The notes: generated by a model from the sequence alone, not told the origin. A DNA stretch of 64,000 nucleotides from Stygiobacter sp. (GCA_006218045.1 VBWB01000010.1:1-64000); one strand, 5' to 3'; numbered from the stretch's first letter, positions 31,517-41,693 are shown. A program made the numbers and translations.

Positions 31517-32227
31517 TCAGTAGCTGCGCAACAGGCCGACCAACCGGCCTTGCACCTTGACCCGGTCGGGCGGGAAGATGCGGGTTTCATAGGCTTTGTT
31601 GGCCGGTTCCAGGGCGATGGATGCCCCCTTGCGGCGCAGCCGCTTCAGCGTTGCTTCCTGGTCATCGACCAGGGCGACGACGATGGTCCCTGCTTCGGCG
31701 GTATCGCAAGAGCGGATGATCACGGTGTCACCATCCAGGATGCCGGCCTCGATCATCGAATCGCCCTCGACCGTCAGCGCGTAATGGTCGCCGCCGGTCA
31801 GCAGGGCGGCGGGAACCTCGACGCTGTTGCTATGGTCGCGCAGGGCCTCGATGGGGGTACCGGCGGCGATCTTGCCGTAAAGCGGCAGCGACACCGCATC
31901 GGCCACGGCGGAAACCGGGGCGGCGCCGACAAAGACGGTCTGGGTGAAGTTGCCCTGGATGACCGTGGGGGAGAACTTGGCCGACGGTGCCGGCAGCGGC
32001 TGATCACCCAGATTGTCCGGCAGCTTAACCACCTCCAGGGCGCGGGCGCGATGGGCGAGGCGACGGATGAAGCCGCGTTCCTCCAGGCCGGTGATCAGGC
32101 GGTGAATGCCCGATTTCGACTTCAAATCGAGGGCATCCTTCATTTCATCGAAGGACGGCGAGATGCCGGTGGCGCGCAGGCGCTCATCGATGAACATCAG
32201 CAATTGGTATTGCTTACGCGTCAACAT
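31517..32227 (-). CDS. lexA: LexA, SOS-response repressor and autoprotease
   Basis: The 236-residue repressor has an N-terminal winged helix ([30 protein letters not shown]), an alphaproteobacterial-length linker, the cleavage site AAGTP, and the S24 catalytic pair Ser in EGDSMIEAG and Lys in EATLKR. RecA-stimulated self-cleavage relieves repression of DNA-repair genes. A GTTC-N7-GTTC box lies upstream, indicating autoregulation. Confidence 0.97.
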   Translation of the reverse strand: MLTRKQYQLLMFIDERLRATGISPSFDEMKDALDLKSKSGIHRLITGLEERGFIRRLAHRARALEVVKLPDNLGDQPLPAPSAKFSPTVIQGNFTQTVFVGAAPVSAVADAVSLPLYGKIAAGTPIEALRDHSNSVEVPAALLTGGDHYALTVEGDSMIEAGILDGDTVIIRSCDTAEAGTIVVALVDDQEATLKRLRRKGASIALEPANKAYETRIFPPDRVKVQGRLVGLLRSY

Positions 32228-32293
32228 GGATGCATCCCCCTCCGCCCGAGTGAAACGGCGGCAAAATGGAACAAAGCCTAAACTTCGGCTTTT

Positions 32294-32308
32294 GTTCTAT
32301 GCCTGTTC
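32294..32308. promoter_or_regulatory. LexA (SOS) box of lexA
   Basis: GTTCTATGCCTGTTC is an exact alphaproteobacterial GTTC-N7-GTTC LexA box, 67 nt upstream of the lexA start. A second partial box on the other strand orientation, GAAC-N7-AAAC, lies at 32269-32283. Confidence 0.85.
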
Positions 32309-32340
32309 CGTTTTGCCGTCAAGGGCTTTGATGGAGAAAA

Positions 32341-32817
32341 TCACGCCGCCTGATAGGTACCCGATTTGCCGCCCGATTTATGGAGCAGACGGATATCGGT
32401 GATGCGCATGGACTTGTCCACCGCCTTGACCATGTCATAGACGGTCAGGGCCGCGACCGAGACGGCGGTCAGCGCCTCCATCTCGACGCCGGTCCGGCCG
32501 GTCAGCTTACAGGTGGCCTGGATGTCGACGGCGTTGCGGGTGGGGTCAAGCTGCAACTCGACCTTGACCGAGGACAGGGCCAGGGGATGGCACAGCGGGA
32601 TCAGATCGGGGGTGCGCTTGGCCCCCATGATACCGGCCAACTGCGCCACCGCCAGCACGTCGCCTTTCTTCACCCCGCGCGCCTGGATCAGCGCCATGGT
32701 GTCAGCGGCCATCAGCACGGTGCCGGCGGCCACCGCCACCCGCTCGGTCGGCGCCTTGGCGGAGACGTCGACCATGACGGCGTTGCCCAAGCCGTCAAAA
32801 TGGGTCAGATCGGCCAT
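32341..32817 (-). CDS. moaC: Cyclic pyranopterin monophosphate synthase MoaC
   Basis: The 158-residue product converts the MoaA product to cyclic pyranopterin monophosphate in molybdenum cofactor synthesis. Family motifs are intact: [36 protein letters not shown] and KSGGKSG. The ATG at 32817 lies 2 nt after the trpC stop, so translation is probably coupled to trpC. Confidence 0.96.
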   Translation of the reverse strand: MADLTHFDGLGNAVMVDVSAKAPTERVAVAAGTVLMAADTMALIQARGVKKGDVLAVAQLAGIMGAKRTPDLIPLCHPLALSSVKVELQLDPTRNAVDIQATCKLTGRTGVEMEALTAVSVAALTVYDMVKAVDKSMRITDIRLLHKSGGKSGTYQAA

Positions 32818-32819
32818 TT

Positions 32820-33623
32820 TCAGACCTTGGCCCCGGCCAGCAACACCTTGGTGGCCATTTCCACATCCGGGCGCTTCATCAGCGATTCGCCGATCAGGAA
32901 GCGCTTGGCCCCGGCATTGATCATGCGCTTGATATCGGCGGGGCTGTCGACGCCGCTTTCGCATATCAACTGGCGGTCGGCAGGAATCAGGGGGGCCAGC
33001 CGTTCGGTGGTGCCCAGATCGGTCTTCATGATCTTGAGGTCGCGGTTATTGACGCCGATCAGCTTTGATTTCAGCTTCAACGCCCGTTCCAACTCGGCTT
33101 CGTCGTGCACCTCGATCAGCACGTCCATGCCGTATCCGAGCGCGATGTCTTCCATGTTCGACAATTCGGCATCGGTCAGCGCCGCGACGATCAGCAAGAT
33201 GCAATCGGCACCCAAGGCACGGGATTCGACGATCTGATAGGGGTCGACCATGAAATCCTTGCGGATCACCGGCAGATCGACGGCGGAACGGGCCTCGCCC
33301 AGATGGGCGTCGGTGCCCTGGAAGAACTTGTTGGTCAGCACCGACAGACAGGCGGCGCCGGCGCGGGCATAGGCGCGGGCCAGTTGCGCCGGCTCGAAGG
33401 TCTTGCGGATCAACCCGGCGGAGGGCGAGGCCTTCTTGATTTCGGCGATCAGGCCGATACCGATTTCGTCCGCTTTCTTGTCCAGCGCGGCGGCGAAGCC
33501 GCGCGGTGGCGCCTGATCCTGGGCCCGGCGCAGCAATTCCTGGATGGGGCGCTGGGTTTTGGTGAGCGCCACGTCCTTGCGTTTGTCGTCGCAGATGCGG
33601 TCGAGGATGGTGCCGGTGCTCAT
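32820..33623 (-). CDS. trpC: Indole-3-glycerol-phosphate synthase
   Basis: The 267-residue TIM-barrel enzyme closes the ring of CdRP to indole-3-glycerol phosphate. Seen are [44 protein letters not shown] and ICESGV with canonical catalytic residues. It is third in the trpG-trpD-trpC-moaC string, 1 nt after trpD. Confidence 0.97.
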   Translation of the reverse strand: MSTGTILDRICDDKRKDVALTKTQRPIQELLRRAQDQAPPRGFAAALDKKADEIGIGLIAEIKKASPSAGLIRKTFEPAQLARAYARAGAACLSVLTNKFFQGTDAHLGEARSAVDLPVIRKDFMVDPYQIVESRALGADCILLIVAALTDAELSNMEDIALGYGMDVLIEVHDEAELERALKLKSKLIGVNNRDLKIMKTDLGTTERLAPLIPADRQLICESGVDSPADIKRMINAGAKRFLIGESLMKRPDVEMATKVLLAGAKV

Positions 33624-33624
33624 G

Positions 33625-34668
33625 TCAAATCTCGCGGTTGGTGATGGCGATCATGCGGTCGAGGGCGGCCAGGGCCGCGCCGTCATCGATGGATTTGGCC
33701 GCCAGGGCCACGCCCTCCTTGAGGTCGCTGGCCTTGCCGGCGACCACCAGGGCGGCAGCGGCATTGAACAAGACGATGTCGCGATAGGCGCCGGGCGCGC
33801 CGTCCAGCAGCGCCCGCAGGGCGGCGGCGTTGTGTTCAGCGTCGCCGCCCTTCAGTTCCGAGGCGTGGGCCATGCGCAGGCCGGCATCGCTGGGGCGGAT
33901 CTCGAAGCTGTGGACCTTGCCGTCCTTCCATTCCGACACCAGCGACGGCGCCGTGATGGTCAGTTCGTCCAAGCCGTCCAGACCATGCACGGTCCAGGCG
34001 CGCTCCACCCCCAGGCGGCCCAGAACCTCGGCCATGGGCTCGACCCACTGGCTGGCGAACACGCCCAGGATCTGGAATTTGGTCTTGGCCGGATTGGCCA
34101 GCGGCCCCAGCAGGTTGAAGATGGTCCGCGTGCCCAGTTCGACCCGCGGCCCGGCCACATGACGCATGGCGTTGTGGTGCCGGGGCGCCATCAGGAAGCC
34201 GATATTGTTCTGCCACAGGCTTTCCGTCACCAGGGTCATGTCGGCATCGACCTTGACGCCCAAGGCGGCCAGAACGTCGGCCGAGCCCGATTTGGACGAC
34301 AGCGCCCGGTTGCCGTGCTTGGCCACCGGCACGCCGGCGCCGGCGACGACGAAGGCGGCGGCGGTGGAAATATTGTAGGTGCCCGATCCGTCACCGCCGG
34401 TGCCGCAGGTGTCGATGGCGCCTTCGGGGGCATCGACCGCCAGGGCCTTGGCCCGCATGATGCGGGCGGCGCCGGTGATTTCCTCGACCGTTTCGCCGCG
34501 TACGCGCAGCGCCATCAGCAAGCCGCCGATCTGCGCCGGAGTGGCGTCGCCGGACATGATGACCTCGAACACTTCCTCGGCCTGATCTTCGGACATGGTG
34601 TGGCCGGCGGCGACGCGACCGATCACTTCCTTCATCAGCGACAGGCTGGTGGGGGCGGGGCTGTTCAT
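33625..34668 (-). CDS. trpD: Anthranilate phosphoribosyltransferase
   Basis: The 347-residue enzyme transfers phosphoribose to anthranilate. The PRPP-binding CGTGGDGSGTYNIST, KHGNRALSSKSGSADV and LLGPLANP motifs are intact. ATG 34668 overlaps the trpG stop codon (TGATG). It belongs to the trpGDC operon, a common alphaproteobacterial arrangement with trpE elsewhere. Confidence 0.97.
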   Translation of the reverse strand: MNSPAPTSLSLMKEVIGRVAAGHTMSEDQAEEVFEVIMSGDATPAQIGGLLMALRVRGETVEEITGAARIMRAKALAVDAPEGAIDTCGTGGDGSGTYNISTAAAFVVAGAGVPVAKHGNRALSSKSGSADVLAALGVKVDADMTLVTESLWQNNIGFLMAPRHHNAMRHVAGPRVELGTRTIFNLLGPLANPAKTKFQILGVFASQWVEPMAEVLGRLGVERAWTVHGLDGLDELTITAPSLVSEWKDGKVHSFEIRPSDAGLRMAHASELKGGDAEHNAAALRALLDGAPGAYRDIVLFNAAAALVVAGKASDLKEGVALAAKSIDDGAALAALDRMIAITNREI

Positions 34669-35258
34669 CAGGCGGCATTCCCTTTGCTGCGGCGGCACAG
34701 ATCGACGAAATTTCGCAGCATGGCGTGACCGTGTTCGGTCTCGATGCTTTCCGGGTGGAACTGCACGCCCCAGACCGGCAGATCGTTATGGGTCAGGCCC
34801 ATGATCAATCCGTCCTCGGTCCAGGCGGAGACGTGCAAGGTGTTGGGCAGGCTGGCGCGGTCGACCACCAGCGAGTGATAGCGGGTGGCCCTAAACGGCG
34901 AGGGCAGGCCGGCGAAGCAGCCGGTACCGTCGTGGTGGATGGTGTCCACCTTGCCGTGCATGGGCTGCGGCGCGCGCACCACCTTGCCGCCAAAAGCCTG
35001 ACCCATGGCCTGCTCGCCCAGGCAGACGCCGAACAAAGGCACGGTGCCGGCGGCGGCCCGGATCAGGTCCAGACAGATGCCGGCGCGGTCGGGGTCGCAG
35101 GGGCCGGGGGAAATGACGATGCCTTCGGGGTTCAGGGCCAAGGCCTCGGCGACGGAGAGCGCGTCGTTGCGCCGCACCTCGACCTCGGCGCCCAATTCGC
35201 CCAGATAGTGCCAAAGGTTGTAGGTGAAGCTGTCGTAATTGTCGATCAGCAGGAACAT
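34668..35258 (-). CDS. trpG: Anthranilate/aminodeoxychorismate synthase glutamine amidotransferase
   Basis: The 196-residue class I amidotransferase has [17 protein letters not shown], the nucleophile in [10 protein letters not shown], and the distal catalytic His-Glu in FHPES. It supplies ammonia to TrpE and possibly PabB. It is the first gene of trpGDC-moaC. No attenuator or terminator hairpin was noticed immediately upstream. Confidence 0.96.
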   Translation of the reverse strand: MFLLIDNYDSFTYNLWHYLGELGAEVEVRRNDALSVAEALALNPEGIVISPGPCDPDRAGICLDLIRAAAGTVPLFGVCLGEQAMGQAFGGKVVRAPQPMHGKVDTIHHDGTGCFAGLPSPFRATRYHSLVVDRASLPNTLHVSAWTEDGLIMGLTHNDLPVWGVQFHPESIETEHGHAMLRNFVDLCRRSKGNAA

Positions 35259-35410
35259 GGATGGTCCTAACGCCTTGTATTTACTCGCCTGTTTTTGCAG
35301 GTTGTGGATATCTTACCCGGCTCCATACCTGGTTTTGATAATCCAACCACCATGAGCGCCAACAGAGACGGGCGCAGGTTACACGCTGATCTTTGGTCGC
35401 GCCATAATTT

Positions 35411-35685
35411 CTAAGGGCCCAGCGGCAGCGCCCCGACCACCAGACCGCAGCAGCCGCCGCCGCCGATGCGGGCCACGGCTTTGGGGGCGTCGATGTATTT
35501 GCCATCGTTCCAACGATTCGGCCACCAATTGAAAGCGGCGCGGTAGAACTGGTCGGCAAGGGTCCGGCTCAGGCGGATATGTTGAGCCGGACCTCGCCGC
35601 TCGCGTCATCGGGGCAGGGATTGGTCACCCTGGTTTCCAATCCCGTCTGGGGATTACGTTTCGCCCAAGGGGGCCAACCCGGCGG
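35411..35685 (-). pseudogene. Degenerate coding remnants between trpG and a broken HTH gene
   Basis: Two protein-like stretches lie in different frames. One ends LNISA at 35569 and contains KRNPQTGLETRV upstream. The other runs to a stop at 35411 and contains FYRAAFNWWPNRWNDGKY and ARIGGGGCCGLV, with no start codon in its open part. They look like pieces of one or two frameshifted genes. No family was recognised. Together with the next entry this fills most of the 585-bp gap at 35259-35843. The rest of that gap shows nothing clear. Confidence 0.35.
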
Positions 35686-35857
35686 CGATGGCGGCGCAGG
35701 CCAGGGCAACGGTACGGGGGATAATCACCGGCCGTCCATCGTCTTTGCGGTGGCCGAGTTCATAAAGCTCCACCGACGATTTGCTGATGCCCAACGCCGC
35801 CGCCGCCTGACTGAAGCCCATGTCGGTGCGCTAGGCGCGGAACTCAGCCGGGGTCAT
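35654..35857 (-). pseudogene. XRE-type helix-turn-helix protein with an in-frame amber codon
   Basis: Reading from ATG 35857 gives MTPAEFRA, then TAG at 35831-35833, then RTDMGFSQAAAALGISKSS continuing to a stop at 35654. The 67-codon frame is otherwise intact and reads as a small XRE-family regulator of the kind found beside phage and toxin-antitoxin genes. A tryptophan (TGG) is expected at the stop, as in FRAWR starts of such proteins. A 54-residue product from the internal ATG at 35821 would keep the HTH but lose helix 1. Confidence 0.6.
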
Positions 35858-36014
35858 GACGCACCGTCACTTTCAGGTTGCCGCTCAGGGCGGCGACCAC
35901 GATGGCCACCGGCACCAGGGCCAGCAAAACGGCGATGATGGTAAGACCGAAGGCCAGGGCCAGAACCGCCAGAACGGCGGCCAGAACGGCGGCAAGGGCG
36001 TATTGAAGTCGCAT
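35844..36014 (-). CDS. Small hydrophobic membrane protein
   Basis: The 56-residue product has a hydrophobic core of about 40 residues (ALAAVLAAVLAVLALAFGLT and IIAVLLALVPVAIVVAAL), probably two TM segments, with a short basic tail. GAGGGA lies 7 nt before ATG 36014, a better start than 36029. It follows the chemoreceptor gene on the same strand. No family was recognised, and its end overlaps the broken HTH gene. Confidence 0.5.
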   Translation of the reverse strand: MRLQYALAAVLAAVLAVLALAFGLTIIAVLLALVPVAIVVAALSGNLKVTVRHDPG

Positions 36015-36092
36015 AACGTTTTCCCTCATGCTCGGGGCAACCGGGTGAAGTCGACGGTCCTGACGTTGTTGCCCGCTTCGCGGGCTTCGCCT

Positions 36093-37472
36093 TTACTCGA
36101 CCTTGAAGGCGACGCGGAAGCCGCCCCAGTGCCGGCCCCTGACCCAGATGGGGGCCGAGGCTTCCTTCAGCAGCATGAACTTGCCGCCGCCCATGTCGCG
36201 GCGGTAGGTCTGCAACAGGAACGGCAGCTGATTGCGGGCGGAACGCAGGCCGGCACGGTCGGCGAAGAAGCGGCGGTTGCGGCAATTGGCGTTGTTCCAT
36301 ACCGGATCATTGCCCTGCGGCTTGGAATATTGTTCCTGGTGGGTGGGCAGATAGCCGTTGCGGTCGACGGCGGCGCAGATCAGCAAAAGCGGCGACAGCG
36401 CCAGTTGCGCATCCTGGATCGGGCGCAAGGTACGGTCGGCGAAATCGTTGAAGCGGGTCAGGAACTGTTCCGGGTTGCTGCCGGCGATCTTGCGGTAGTT
36501 TTCGTCGAACAGGTCGGTGATGGCGATCTTGCTCTGGTCCACCGCCTGCTCGAACAAGGCCGACAGGGCGGCGGCGGTGTTGCGCGCCGATTCGATGAAG
36601 ATGCGGTTGGGGGTGTCGTAGCCCTGGTCGCTGATGAAACCCATCAATTCTTCCGAGCGTTGCAGCAAGGTGTTGATGCGCTCATCCGCCTCCTTCAGGT
36701 CGTTGCCGGTGGTTTCCAGGCTGACATTGAAGGTGTCGACGTAATCGATCACGTCCTCGCATTGCACATGGCTGTCGGCACTGGCCGCCGAGATATCGGC
36801 CACCTTGGCCGCCACCGTGGAAAGCGCGTTGTCGAAGCCCTCGACCGCGGTGTTGATGACGTTGACGCCCTGGTTGACGTCGCCTGCGGTTTCCACCGTC
36901 GCGGCGCTGGCGCGGACCAGTTCGTTGATGCTTTGCGAAAGCGAGGCGACGGCGCCGTCGATGCCATTGGTCACCTCCGAGGTACGCCGCGACAGGGTTT
37001 TCACCGCCGAGGCGACGACGGCGAAGCCGCGCCCGGCCTCACCGGCCCGTTCGGCTTCGATGGTGGCGTTAAGCGCCAACAGGTTGGTCTGGCCGGCGAT
37101 GACCTGAATGGATTGCGCCCGGTTGCCCACTTCCGACAGCATGGCATCCAATTGCGACAACTGGCCTTGAATGGCGCGTACCGATTCGGCCAGGGCGGCG
37201 ATGTCGCCCAGGGCCGCGCGCACCGTATGGAGGGATTGACGCGAATTGTCGCCGGCTTCCGCCGCCACCTTGTCGGTGATCTGGCCGGCTTCGGCGATGT
37301 GAGTGATGACGCTGTCCAATTGGTGGGTGATGTCGCGGATATGGGCAAAGCCGTCGCGCTGCTGCACCACGAATTTTGACACGTCGTCAATGCTGCCGGC
37401 GATGTCGGCAACCTCGAGCACAAGCTTTTCGACACGCGCCAGAACCTCGACGGCGAAGGTCTCCGGGCTCAT
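36093..37472 (-). CDS. Soluble methyl-accepting chemotaxis protein with C-terminal sensor domain
   Basis: The 459-residue protein has no TM segment. The chemoreceptor signalling domain lies in the N-terminal half, with the hairpin tip QVIAGQTNLLALNATIEAER and GEAGRGFAVVASAVKTLSRR. The C-terminal third carries a sensor-like domain with NGYLPTH, NCRNRRFF and PIWVRGRHWGGFR, resembling the distal half of Cache/PDC domains. This order is the reverse of classical receptors and suggests sensing of a cytoplasmic signal. GAGGGAGG precedes the ATG. Confidence 0.9.
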   Translation of the reverse strand: MSPETFAVEVLARVEKLVLEVADIAGSIDDVSKFVVQQRDGFAHIRDITHQLDSVITHIAEAGQITDKVAAEAGDNSRQSLHTVRAALGDIAALAESVRAIQGQLSQLDAMLSEVGNRAQSIQVIAGQTNLLALNATIEAERAGEAGRGFAVVASAVKTLSRRTSEVTNGIDGAVASLSQSINELVRASAATVETAGDVNQGVNVINTAVEGFDNALSTVAAKVADISAASADSHVQCEDVIDYVDTFNVSLETTGNDLKEADERINTLLQRSEELMGFISDQGYDTPNRIFIESARNTAAALSALFEQAVDQSKIAITDLFDENYRKIAGSNPEQFLTRFNDFADRTLRPIQDAQLALSPLLLICAAVDRNGYLPTHQEQYSKPQGNDPVWNNANCRNRRFFADRAGLRSARNQLPFLLQTYRRDMGGGKFMLLKEASAPIWVRGRHWGGFRVAFKVE

Positions 37473-37576
37473 ATGATCCTCCCTCTGATTCATTTCGGAG
37501 ATTCTTGGCCGATTCCGTTGGCGCACAGTTTGTCAGCTTAAAACGGCATTAAAAAGCCGAATTTTGGTATTAGCCC

Positions 37577-37607
37577 TTGACCTTCCAGTGACTGGAGGGT
37601 CGAAACT
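37577..37607 (+). promoter_or_regulatory. CueR-type copper-responsive promoter of copA
   Basis: A -35 TTGACC (37577-37582), a 19-bp spacer and -10 GAAACT (37602-37607) enclose the dyad ACCTTCCAG-TGA-CTGGAGGGT (37580-37600). A 19-bp spacer with a dyad is diagnostic of MerR-family activation, and the ACCTTCC half-site matches CueR operators. copA starts 32 nt downstream. Confidence 0.8.
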
Positions 37608-37638
37608 GCCGGTATGGTAATGGAAAGGTCTGGGCGTC

Positions 37639-40026
37639 ATGGCGGTGCAAAGCGCGGAATCCCTGGTTTCAACCCTGGCCTTGCCGGTGCGCGGGATGAC
37701 CTGCGCCGCCTGCTCGACCCGGTTGGAAAAAGTGCTGAACCGCCTGGATGGGGTGGCGGGCGCCTCCGTGTCGTTGGCCTCGGAGCAGGCGGATATCCGC
37801 TTTGACGCCAGCCGCACCACTCCGGCGGCCCTGGCCCAGGCCATCGGCAAGGCCGGCTTTTCCGTCCCCGATGATGCGCTGGAACTGTCCATCGGCGGCA
37901 TGACCTGCGCCGCCTGTTCCACCCGGTTGGAGAAGGTCTTGGGCAAGGTGGCGGGGGTTACCGCCGCCAGCGTCAATCTGGCGACCGAACGGGCGCGGGT
38001 GACCTTCGCCGCCAAGACGGTGGCGGTGGCCGATGTGGTGCTGGCGGTGGAAAAGGCCGGCTTCAGCGCCCAGGTGGTGATCGACGGCGACAGCCAGATG
38101 GACAAGGAAGAGGCCGCCCATGCGGCCCTTCTGCGTCGTCAGGGTCGCTTTCTGGCTTTGTCGGTCATCCTTACCCTGCCGCTGGTCGCGGGCATGGTCG
38201 CCCATCTGGCCGGCTGGAGTTGGACTCTTCCCGGCTGGTGGCAATTGGTATTGTCGGCACCGGTGCAGTTCTGGATCGGCTGGCGCTTTTATGCCGGCGC
38301 CTGGACCAGCTTGAAGGGCGGCAGCGGCAACATGGATGTGCTGGTGGCCCTGGGCACCAGCGCCGCCTGGGGCGTTTCCGCCGTTGCGGTGGCGCAGGGG
38401 CATGGCGATCACGCCGATCTGTATTTTGAAGGCGCCGCCGTGGTCATCACCCTGGTGCTGTTGGGCAAATTGCTGGAAACCCGGGCCAAGCGCTCCGCCG
38501 CCGGGGCCATCCGGGCGCTGATGCGCTTGCGCCCGGACGTGGCGCGGGTGGAACGTGACGGCAGGCTGGTGGAAATCCCCGCCGATACCGTCCATCCCGG
38601 TGACGTGGTGCAAATCCGCCCGGGCGAGCGGGTGCCGGTGGATGGCGTGGTGGTCGAAGGCGTCTCGCAGATGGACGAGGCGCTGATCACCGGCGAAAGC
38701 CTGCCGGTGGATAAGGAAGCGGGTGCGCAAGTGGTGGCCGGGGCCATCAACGGCGACGGATTGTTACGGGTGCGTGCCACCCGTGTGGGCAACGAAAGCA
38801 CCATTTCCCGTATCATCCGCATGGTGCAAGGCGCGCAAGCGGCCAAGGCGCCCATCCAGAAACTGGTGGACCGCATTTCGGCCATCTTCGTTCCCGTGGT
38901 GGTGGCCATCGCCGCCCTCGCTTTCCTGGGCTGGTGGCTGGGGGTGGGCGATATGGGCCAAGCCTTCGTCGCCGCCATATCGGTACTGGTCATCGCCTGC
39001 CCCTGCGCCCTGGGGCTGGCGACACCGACGGCGATCATGGTCGGCACCGGCATGGCCGCCCGCCACGGTATTCTGATCAAGGATGCCGAAGCGTTGGAAC
39101 TGGCCCATTTCGTCGATGTGGTGGTGTTCGACAAGACCGGCACCCTGACTTGGGGCAAGCCGGCGGTGATGGCGGTGCAGGGCGATCCGGCCTTGCTGCG
39201 TCTGGCCGCCAGCGCCCAGCAGGGCAGCGAGCACCCGTTGGCCGGGGCGGTGCTGGCCCATGCCGCCGGTCTGGATCTGGGCAAGGTAGAGAACTTCAAG
39301 GCCTTGCCCGGTCGCGGTATCGAGGCGGTGGTCGAGGGCCATGTCGTGTTGGTCGGCTCGCCCCGGTTGATGACCGAACGCGGACTCGATCTGTCCGCCT
39401 GGGCCGATGCCGCCGGGGCCGAGGAGAATCAGGGGCGCACCGTGGTCTGGGGCGCGGCGGACGGCCAAGTGTTGGGCTTCATCACCCTGGCCGACCCGGT
39501 CAAGGACAGCGCCGGTGCCGCCATTGCCGGGCTGAAGGCCTTGGGTGTGCAGGCGGTGATGCTGACCGGCGACAATGCCCGCGCCGCGGCCATGGTGGCG
39601 GCCAGCCTGGGCATCGACCGCTATATGGCCGAGGTGCTGCCCGAGGACAAGGAGGCGCATATCCAGGCATTGAAGGCGGAAGGCCACGTGGTCGCCATGG
39701 TCGGCGACGGCGTCAACGATGCGCCCGCCCTGGCCGCCGCCCATGTGGGCATCGCCATGGGCACCGGCACCGACGTGGCCATGCAGGCGGCGGGGATCAC
39801 CCTGGTCAAGGGCGATCCGGCCTTGCTGCCCGCCGCCTTGTCCATTTCGCGGGCGACGCGGGCCAAGATCCGGCAAAATCTGTTTTGGGCGTTCTTCTAC
39901 AACGTGGTGGCCATTCCGCTGGCGGCGCTGGCTTTGCTTAATCCGGTGATCGCCGGGGCGGCCATGGCTTTTTCCAGCGTGTCGGTGGTCTCCAACTCAC
40001 TGCTGCTGCGGCGCTGGAGGGCATGA
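37639..40026 (+). CDS. copA: Cu(I)-exporting P1B-type ATPase
   Basis: The 795-residue pump has two N-terminal heavy-metal-associated domains ([10 protein letters not shown] near residues 19 and 87), the TGES actuator motif, the ion-binding ACPCALG near 453-459, the phosphorylated aspartate in DKTGT near 497, and [10 protein letters not shown]. It expels cytosolic Cu(I) and in some bacteria feeds periplasmic cuproenzymes. It lies behind a CueR-type promoter and overlaps cueR. Confidence 0.97.
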   Translation: MAVQSAESLVSTLALPVRGMTCAACSTRLEKVLNRLDGVAGASVSLASEQADIRFDASRTTPAALAQAIGKAGFSVPDDALELSIGGMTCAACSTRLEKVLGKVAGVTAASVNLATERARVTFAAKTVAVADVVLAVEKAGFSAQVVIDGDSQMDKEEAAHAALLRRQGRFLALSVILTLPLVAGMVAHLAGWSWTLPGWWQLVLSAPVQFWIGWRFYAGAWTSLKGGSGNMDVLVALGTSAAWGVSAVAVAQGHGDHADLYFEGAAVVITLVLLGKLLETRAKRSAAGAIRALMRLRPDVARVERDGRLVEIPADTVHPGDVVQIRPGERVPVDGVVVEGVSQMDEALITGESLPVDKEAGAQVVAGAINGDGLLRVRATRVGNESTISRIIRMVQGAQAAKAPIQKLVDRISAIFVPVVVAIAALAFLGWWLGVGDMGQAFVAAISVLVIACPCALGLATPTAIMVGTGMAARHGILIKDAEALELAHFVDVVVFDKTGTLTWGKPAVMAVQGDPALLRLAASAQQGSEHPLAGAVLAHAAGLDLGKVENFKALPGRGIEAVVEGHVVLVGSPRLMTERGLDLSAWADAAGAEENQGRTVVWGAADGQVLGFITLADPVKDSAGAAIAGLKALGVQAVMLTGDNARAAAMVAASLGIDRYMAEVLPEDKEAHIQALKAEGHVVAMVGDGVNDAPALAAAHVGIAMGTGTDVAMQAAGITLVKGDPALLPAALSISRATRAKIRQNLFWAFFYNVVAIPLAALALLNPVIAGAAMAFSSVSVVSNSLLLRRWRA

Positions 40027-40442
40027 TGAATATCGGGCAAGCGGCCAAGCATTCCGGTATCGCCGCCAAGACCATCCGCTATTACGAAGAGATCGGTCTG
40101 ATCCCGCCGGCGGGGCGCACCGCATCGGGCTATCGTGATTATGGCGAGGCCGAGGTGGAGACGTTGAAATTCATCCACAAGGCGCGGTCCTTGGGCTTTT
40201 CCGTCCATGATGTCGGTGATCTGCTGACCCTGTGGCGCGACCGGGCGCGGGCCAGTGCCGATGTGCGCCGCATCGCCCAGGGCCATGTGGCGGCGGTGGA
40301 TCGCAAGATCGCCGAGTTGCAGGCCATCAAGCAGACGCTGGAAGGTTTGATCAGCCGCTGCCATGGCGACGACCGCCCCGATTGCCCGATCCTGCGGGAA
40401 TTGGCGCCCGATTGTTGCGGCGGCACGGGGCAGGGGCTATAA
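40026..40442 (+). CDS. cueR: CueR-like MerR-family copper regulator
   Basis: The 138-residue regulator has a MerR winged helix (NIGQAAKHSGIAAKTIRYYE, ETLKFIHKARSLGFS), a coiled-coil dimerisation helix and a C-terminal metal loop CHGDDRPDCPI with the two cysteines of Cu(I) sensors, plus a CC pair near the end. The start overlaps the copA stop by one base with GGAGG upstream. It probably activates both the copA and copZ promoters. Confidence 0.93.
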   Translation: MNIGQAAKHSGIAAKTIRYYEEIGLIPPAGRTASGYRDYGEAEVETLKFIHKARSLGFSVHDVGDLLTLWRDRARASADVRRIAQGHVAAVDRKIAELQAIKQTLEGLISRCHGDDRPDCPILRELAPDCCGGTGQGL

Positions 40443-40472
40443 CCGGCTTCCGGTTGGGCAGGAGGCAAGTGG

Positions 40473-41693
40473 GTGTCGCGGCGCGAAATTCGGCGCATGT
40501 TGATGGAAAGCAGGCGCGCTCCCACCCATCACAAGCCATGGGCGGTCAGCCTGCTGATGGCCTTGGTGCTGCTGGGTGGCGTCGGTCTGGGCATCGGCGT
40601 CGGTTACGGCATCTTGTCGGCGCGCTCGGAACGCCAGGAAAGCCGCGCCTGGGAGCAGGCGGAAATGCAGGTGGATCGCCCGCTCCGGCGTGACGAAATG
40701 CTGGCGGCCCCCGCCGCCAATCCCGAACCGCCGCCCGAGCCGGTGCCGGAAAAATTCGACCCCTTGATCCCGGTGCCGCTGCCGCGCCCCGGCGGCTTGG
40801 CCGATGACGGCTTTGATCCCGAGATGGCGGACGACGTCCCCGCTGGCGCGGTGATGCCGCCGGTGGCGGCGCCGTCGGCTCCGTCGCCGGCGCAACTGGC
40901 CGCCTTGCCGTTGCCCGTTCCTGCCCCTGGGCCCGCCCCCGCGCCCGATCCCGGCGGTCGACCGGCGTGGATGCGCTATGCGGTGCCGGCACCGAGCGTG
41001 GGCAACCGTCCGATGATCGCTGTCGTCATCGACGATTTGGGCGTCGATCGCAAACGCAGCGAGCGGGCGATCACCTTGCCGGCGCCCTTGACCCTGGCGT
41101 GGATGACCTATGCGGATAATCTGCGCCCCCTCACCCAGGCGGCGCGTCAGCGTGGGCACGAATTGATGGTGCACGTGCCCATGCAGCCGCAAAGCGAATC
41201 CTATGATCCCGGCCCCGACGTGCTGGAAGTGGGGTTGTCCGCCGAGGAACTGCGCCGTCGGCTGCGCTGGGGTCTAAGCCGGTTCGATGGTTTCGTCGGC
41301 ATCAACAACCACATGGGCTCGCGCTTCACCGCCGACCGCGCCGGCATGAATGTGGTGATGGACGAAATCCGCGCCCGTGGCCTGCTGTTCCTCGATTCGG
41401 TCACCACCCAGAAAAGCGTCGCCCCCGATTTGGCCCGCCAGTACGGCGTGCCCTTCGCCGCCCGTCACATATTCTTGGATAACGAAATGACGGTTTCAGC
41501 GGTGCGCGGGCAATTGGCCAAGACCGAGGCCCATGCGCGCAAATACGGTGCCGCCATCGCCATCGGCCATCCCCATGACGGCACTATCGAGGCCCTGGCC
41601 GGTTGGCTGCCGGGGCTGGAAGCCCGGGGCTTCGTCCTGGTCCCGGTCACCACCATCGTCAAGCGCGAGATGGGGCGATCGCCTGTTCCCTGA
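40473..41693 (+). CDS. Divergent polysaccharide deacetylase family protein
   Basis: The 406-residue protein has one N-terminal TM helix (SLLMALVLLGGVGLGIGVGY), a Pro/Ala-rich linker to about residue 165 and a catalytic domain of the divergent polysaccharide deacetylase family (IAVVIDDLGVDRK, LTLAWMTYA, NNHMGSRFT, GHPHDGTIEAL). Related YibQ-like proteins are thought to act on envelope glycans. GTG 40473 has GGAGG upstream. The 3' end overlaps the opposing kinase gene by 35 bp. Confidence 0.88.
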   Translation: MSRREIRRMLMESRRAPTHHKPWAVSLLMALVLLGGVGLGIGVGYGILSARSERQESRAWEQAEMQVDRPLRRDEMLAAPAANPEPPPEPVPEKFDPLIPVPLPRPGGLADDGFDPEMADDVPAGAVMPPVAAPSAPSPAQLAALPLPVPAPGPAPAPDPGGRPAWMRYAVPAPSVGNRPMIAVVIDDLGVDRKRSERAITLPAPLTLAWMTYADNLRPLTQAARQRGHELMVHVPMQPQSESYDPGPDVLEVGLSAEELRRRLRWGLSRFDGFVGINNHMGSRFTADRAGMNVVMDEIRARGLLFLDSVTTQKSVAPDLARQYGVPFAARHIFLDNEMTVSAVRGQLAKTEAHARKYGAAIAIGHPHDGTIEALAGWLPGLEARGFVLVPVTTIVKREMGRSPVP

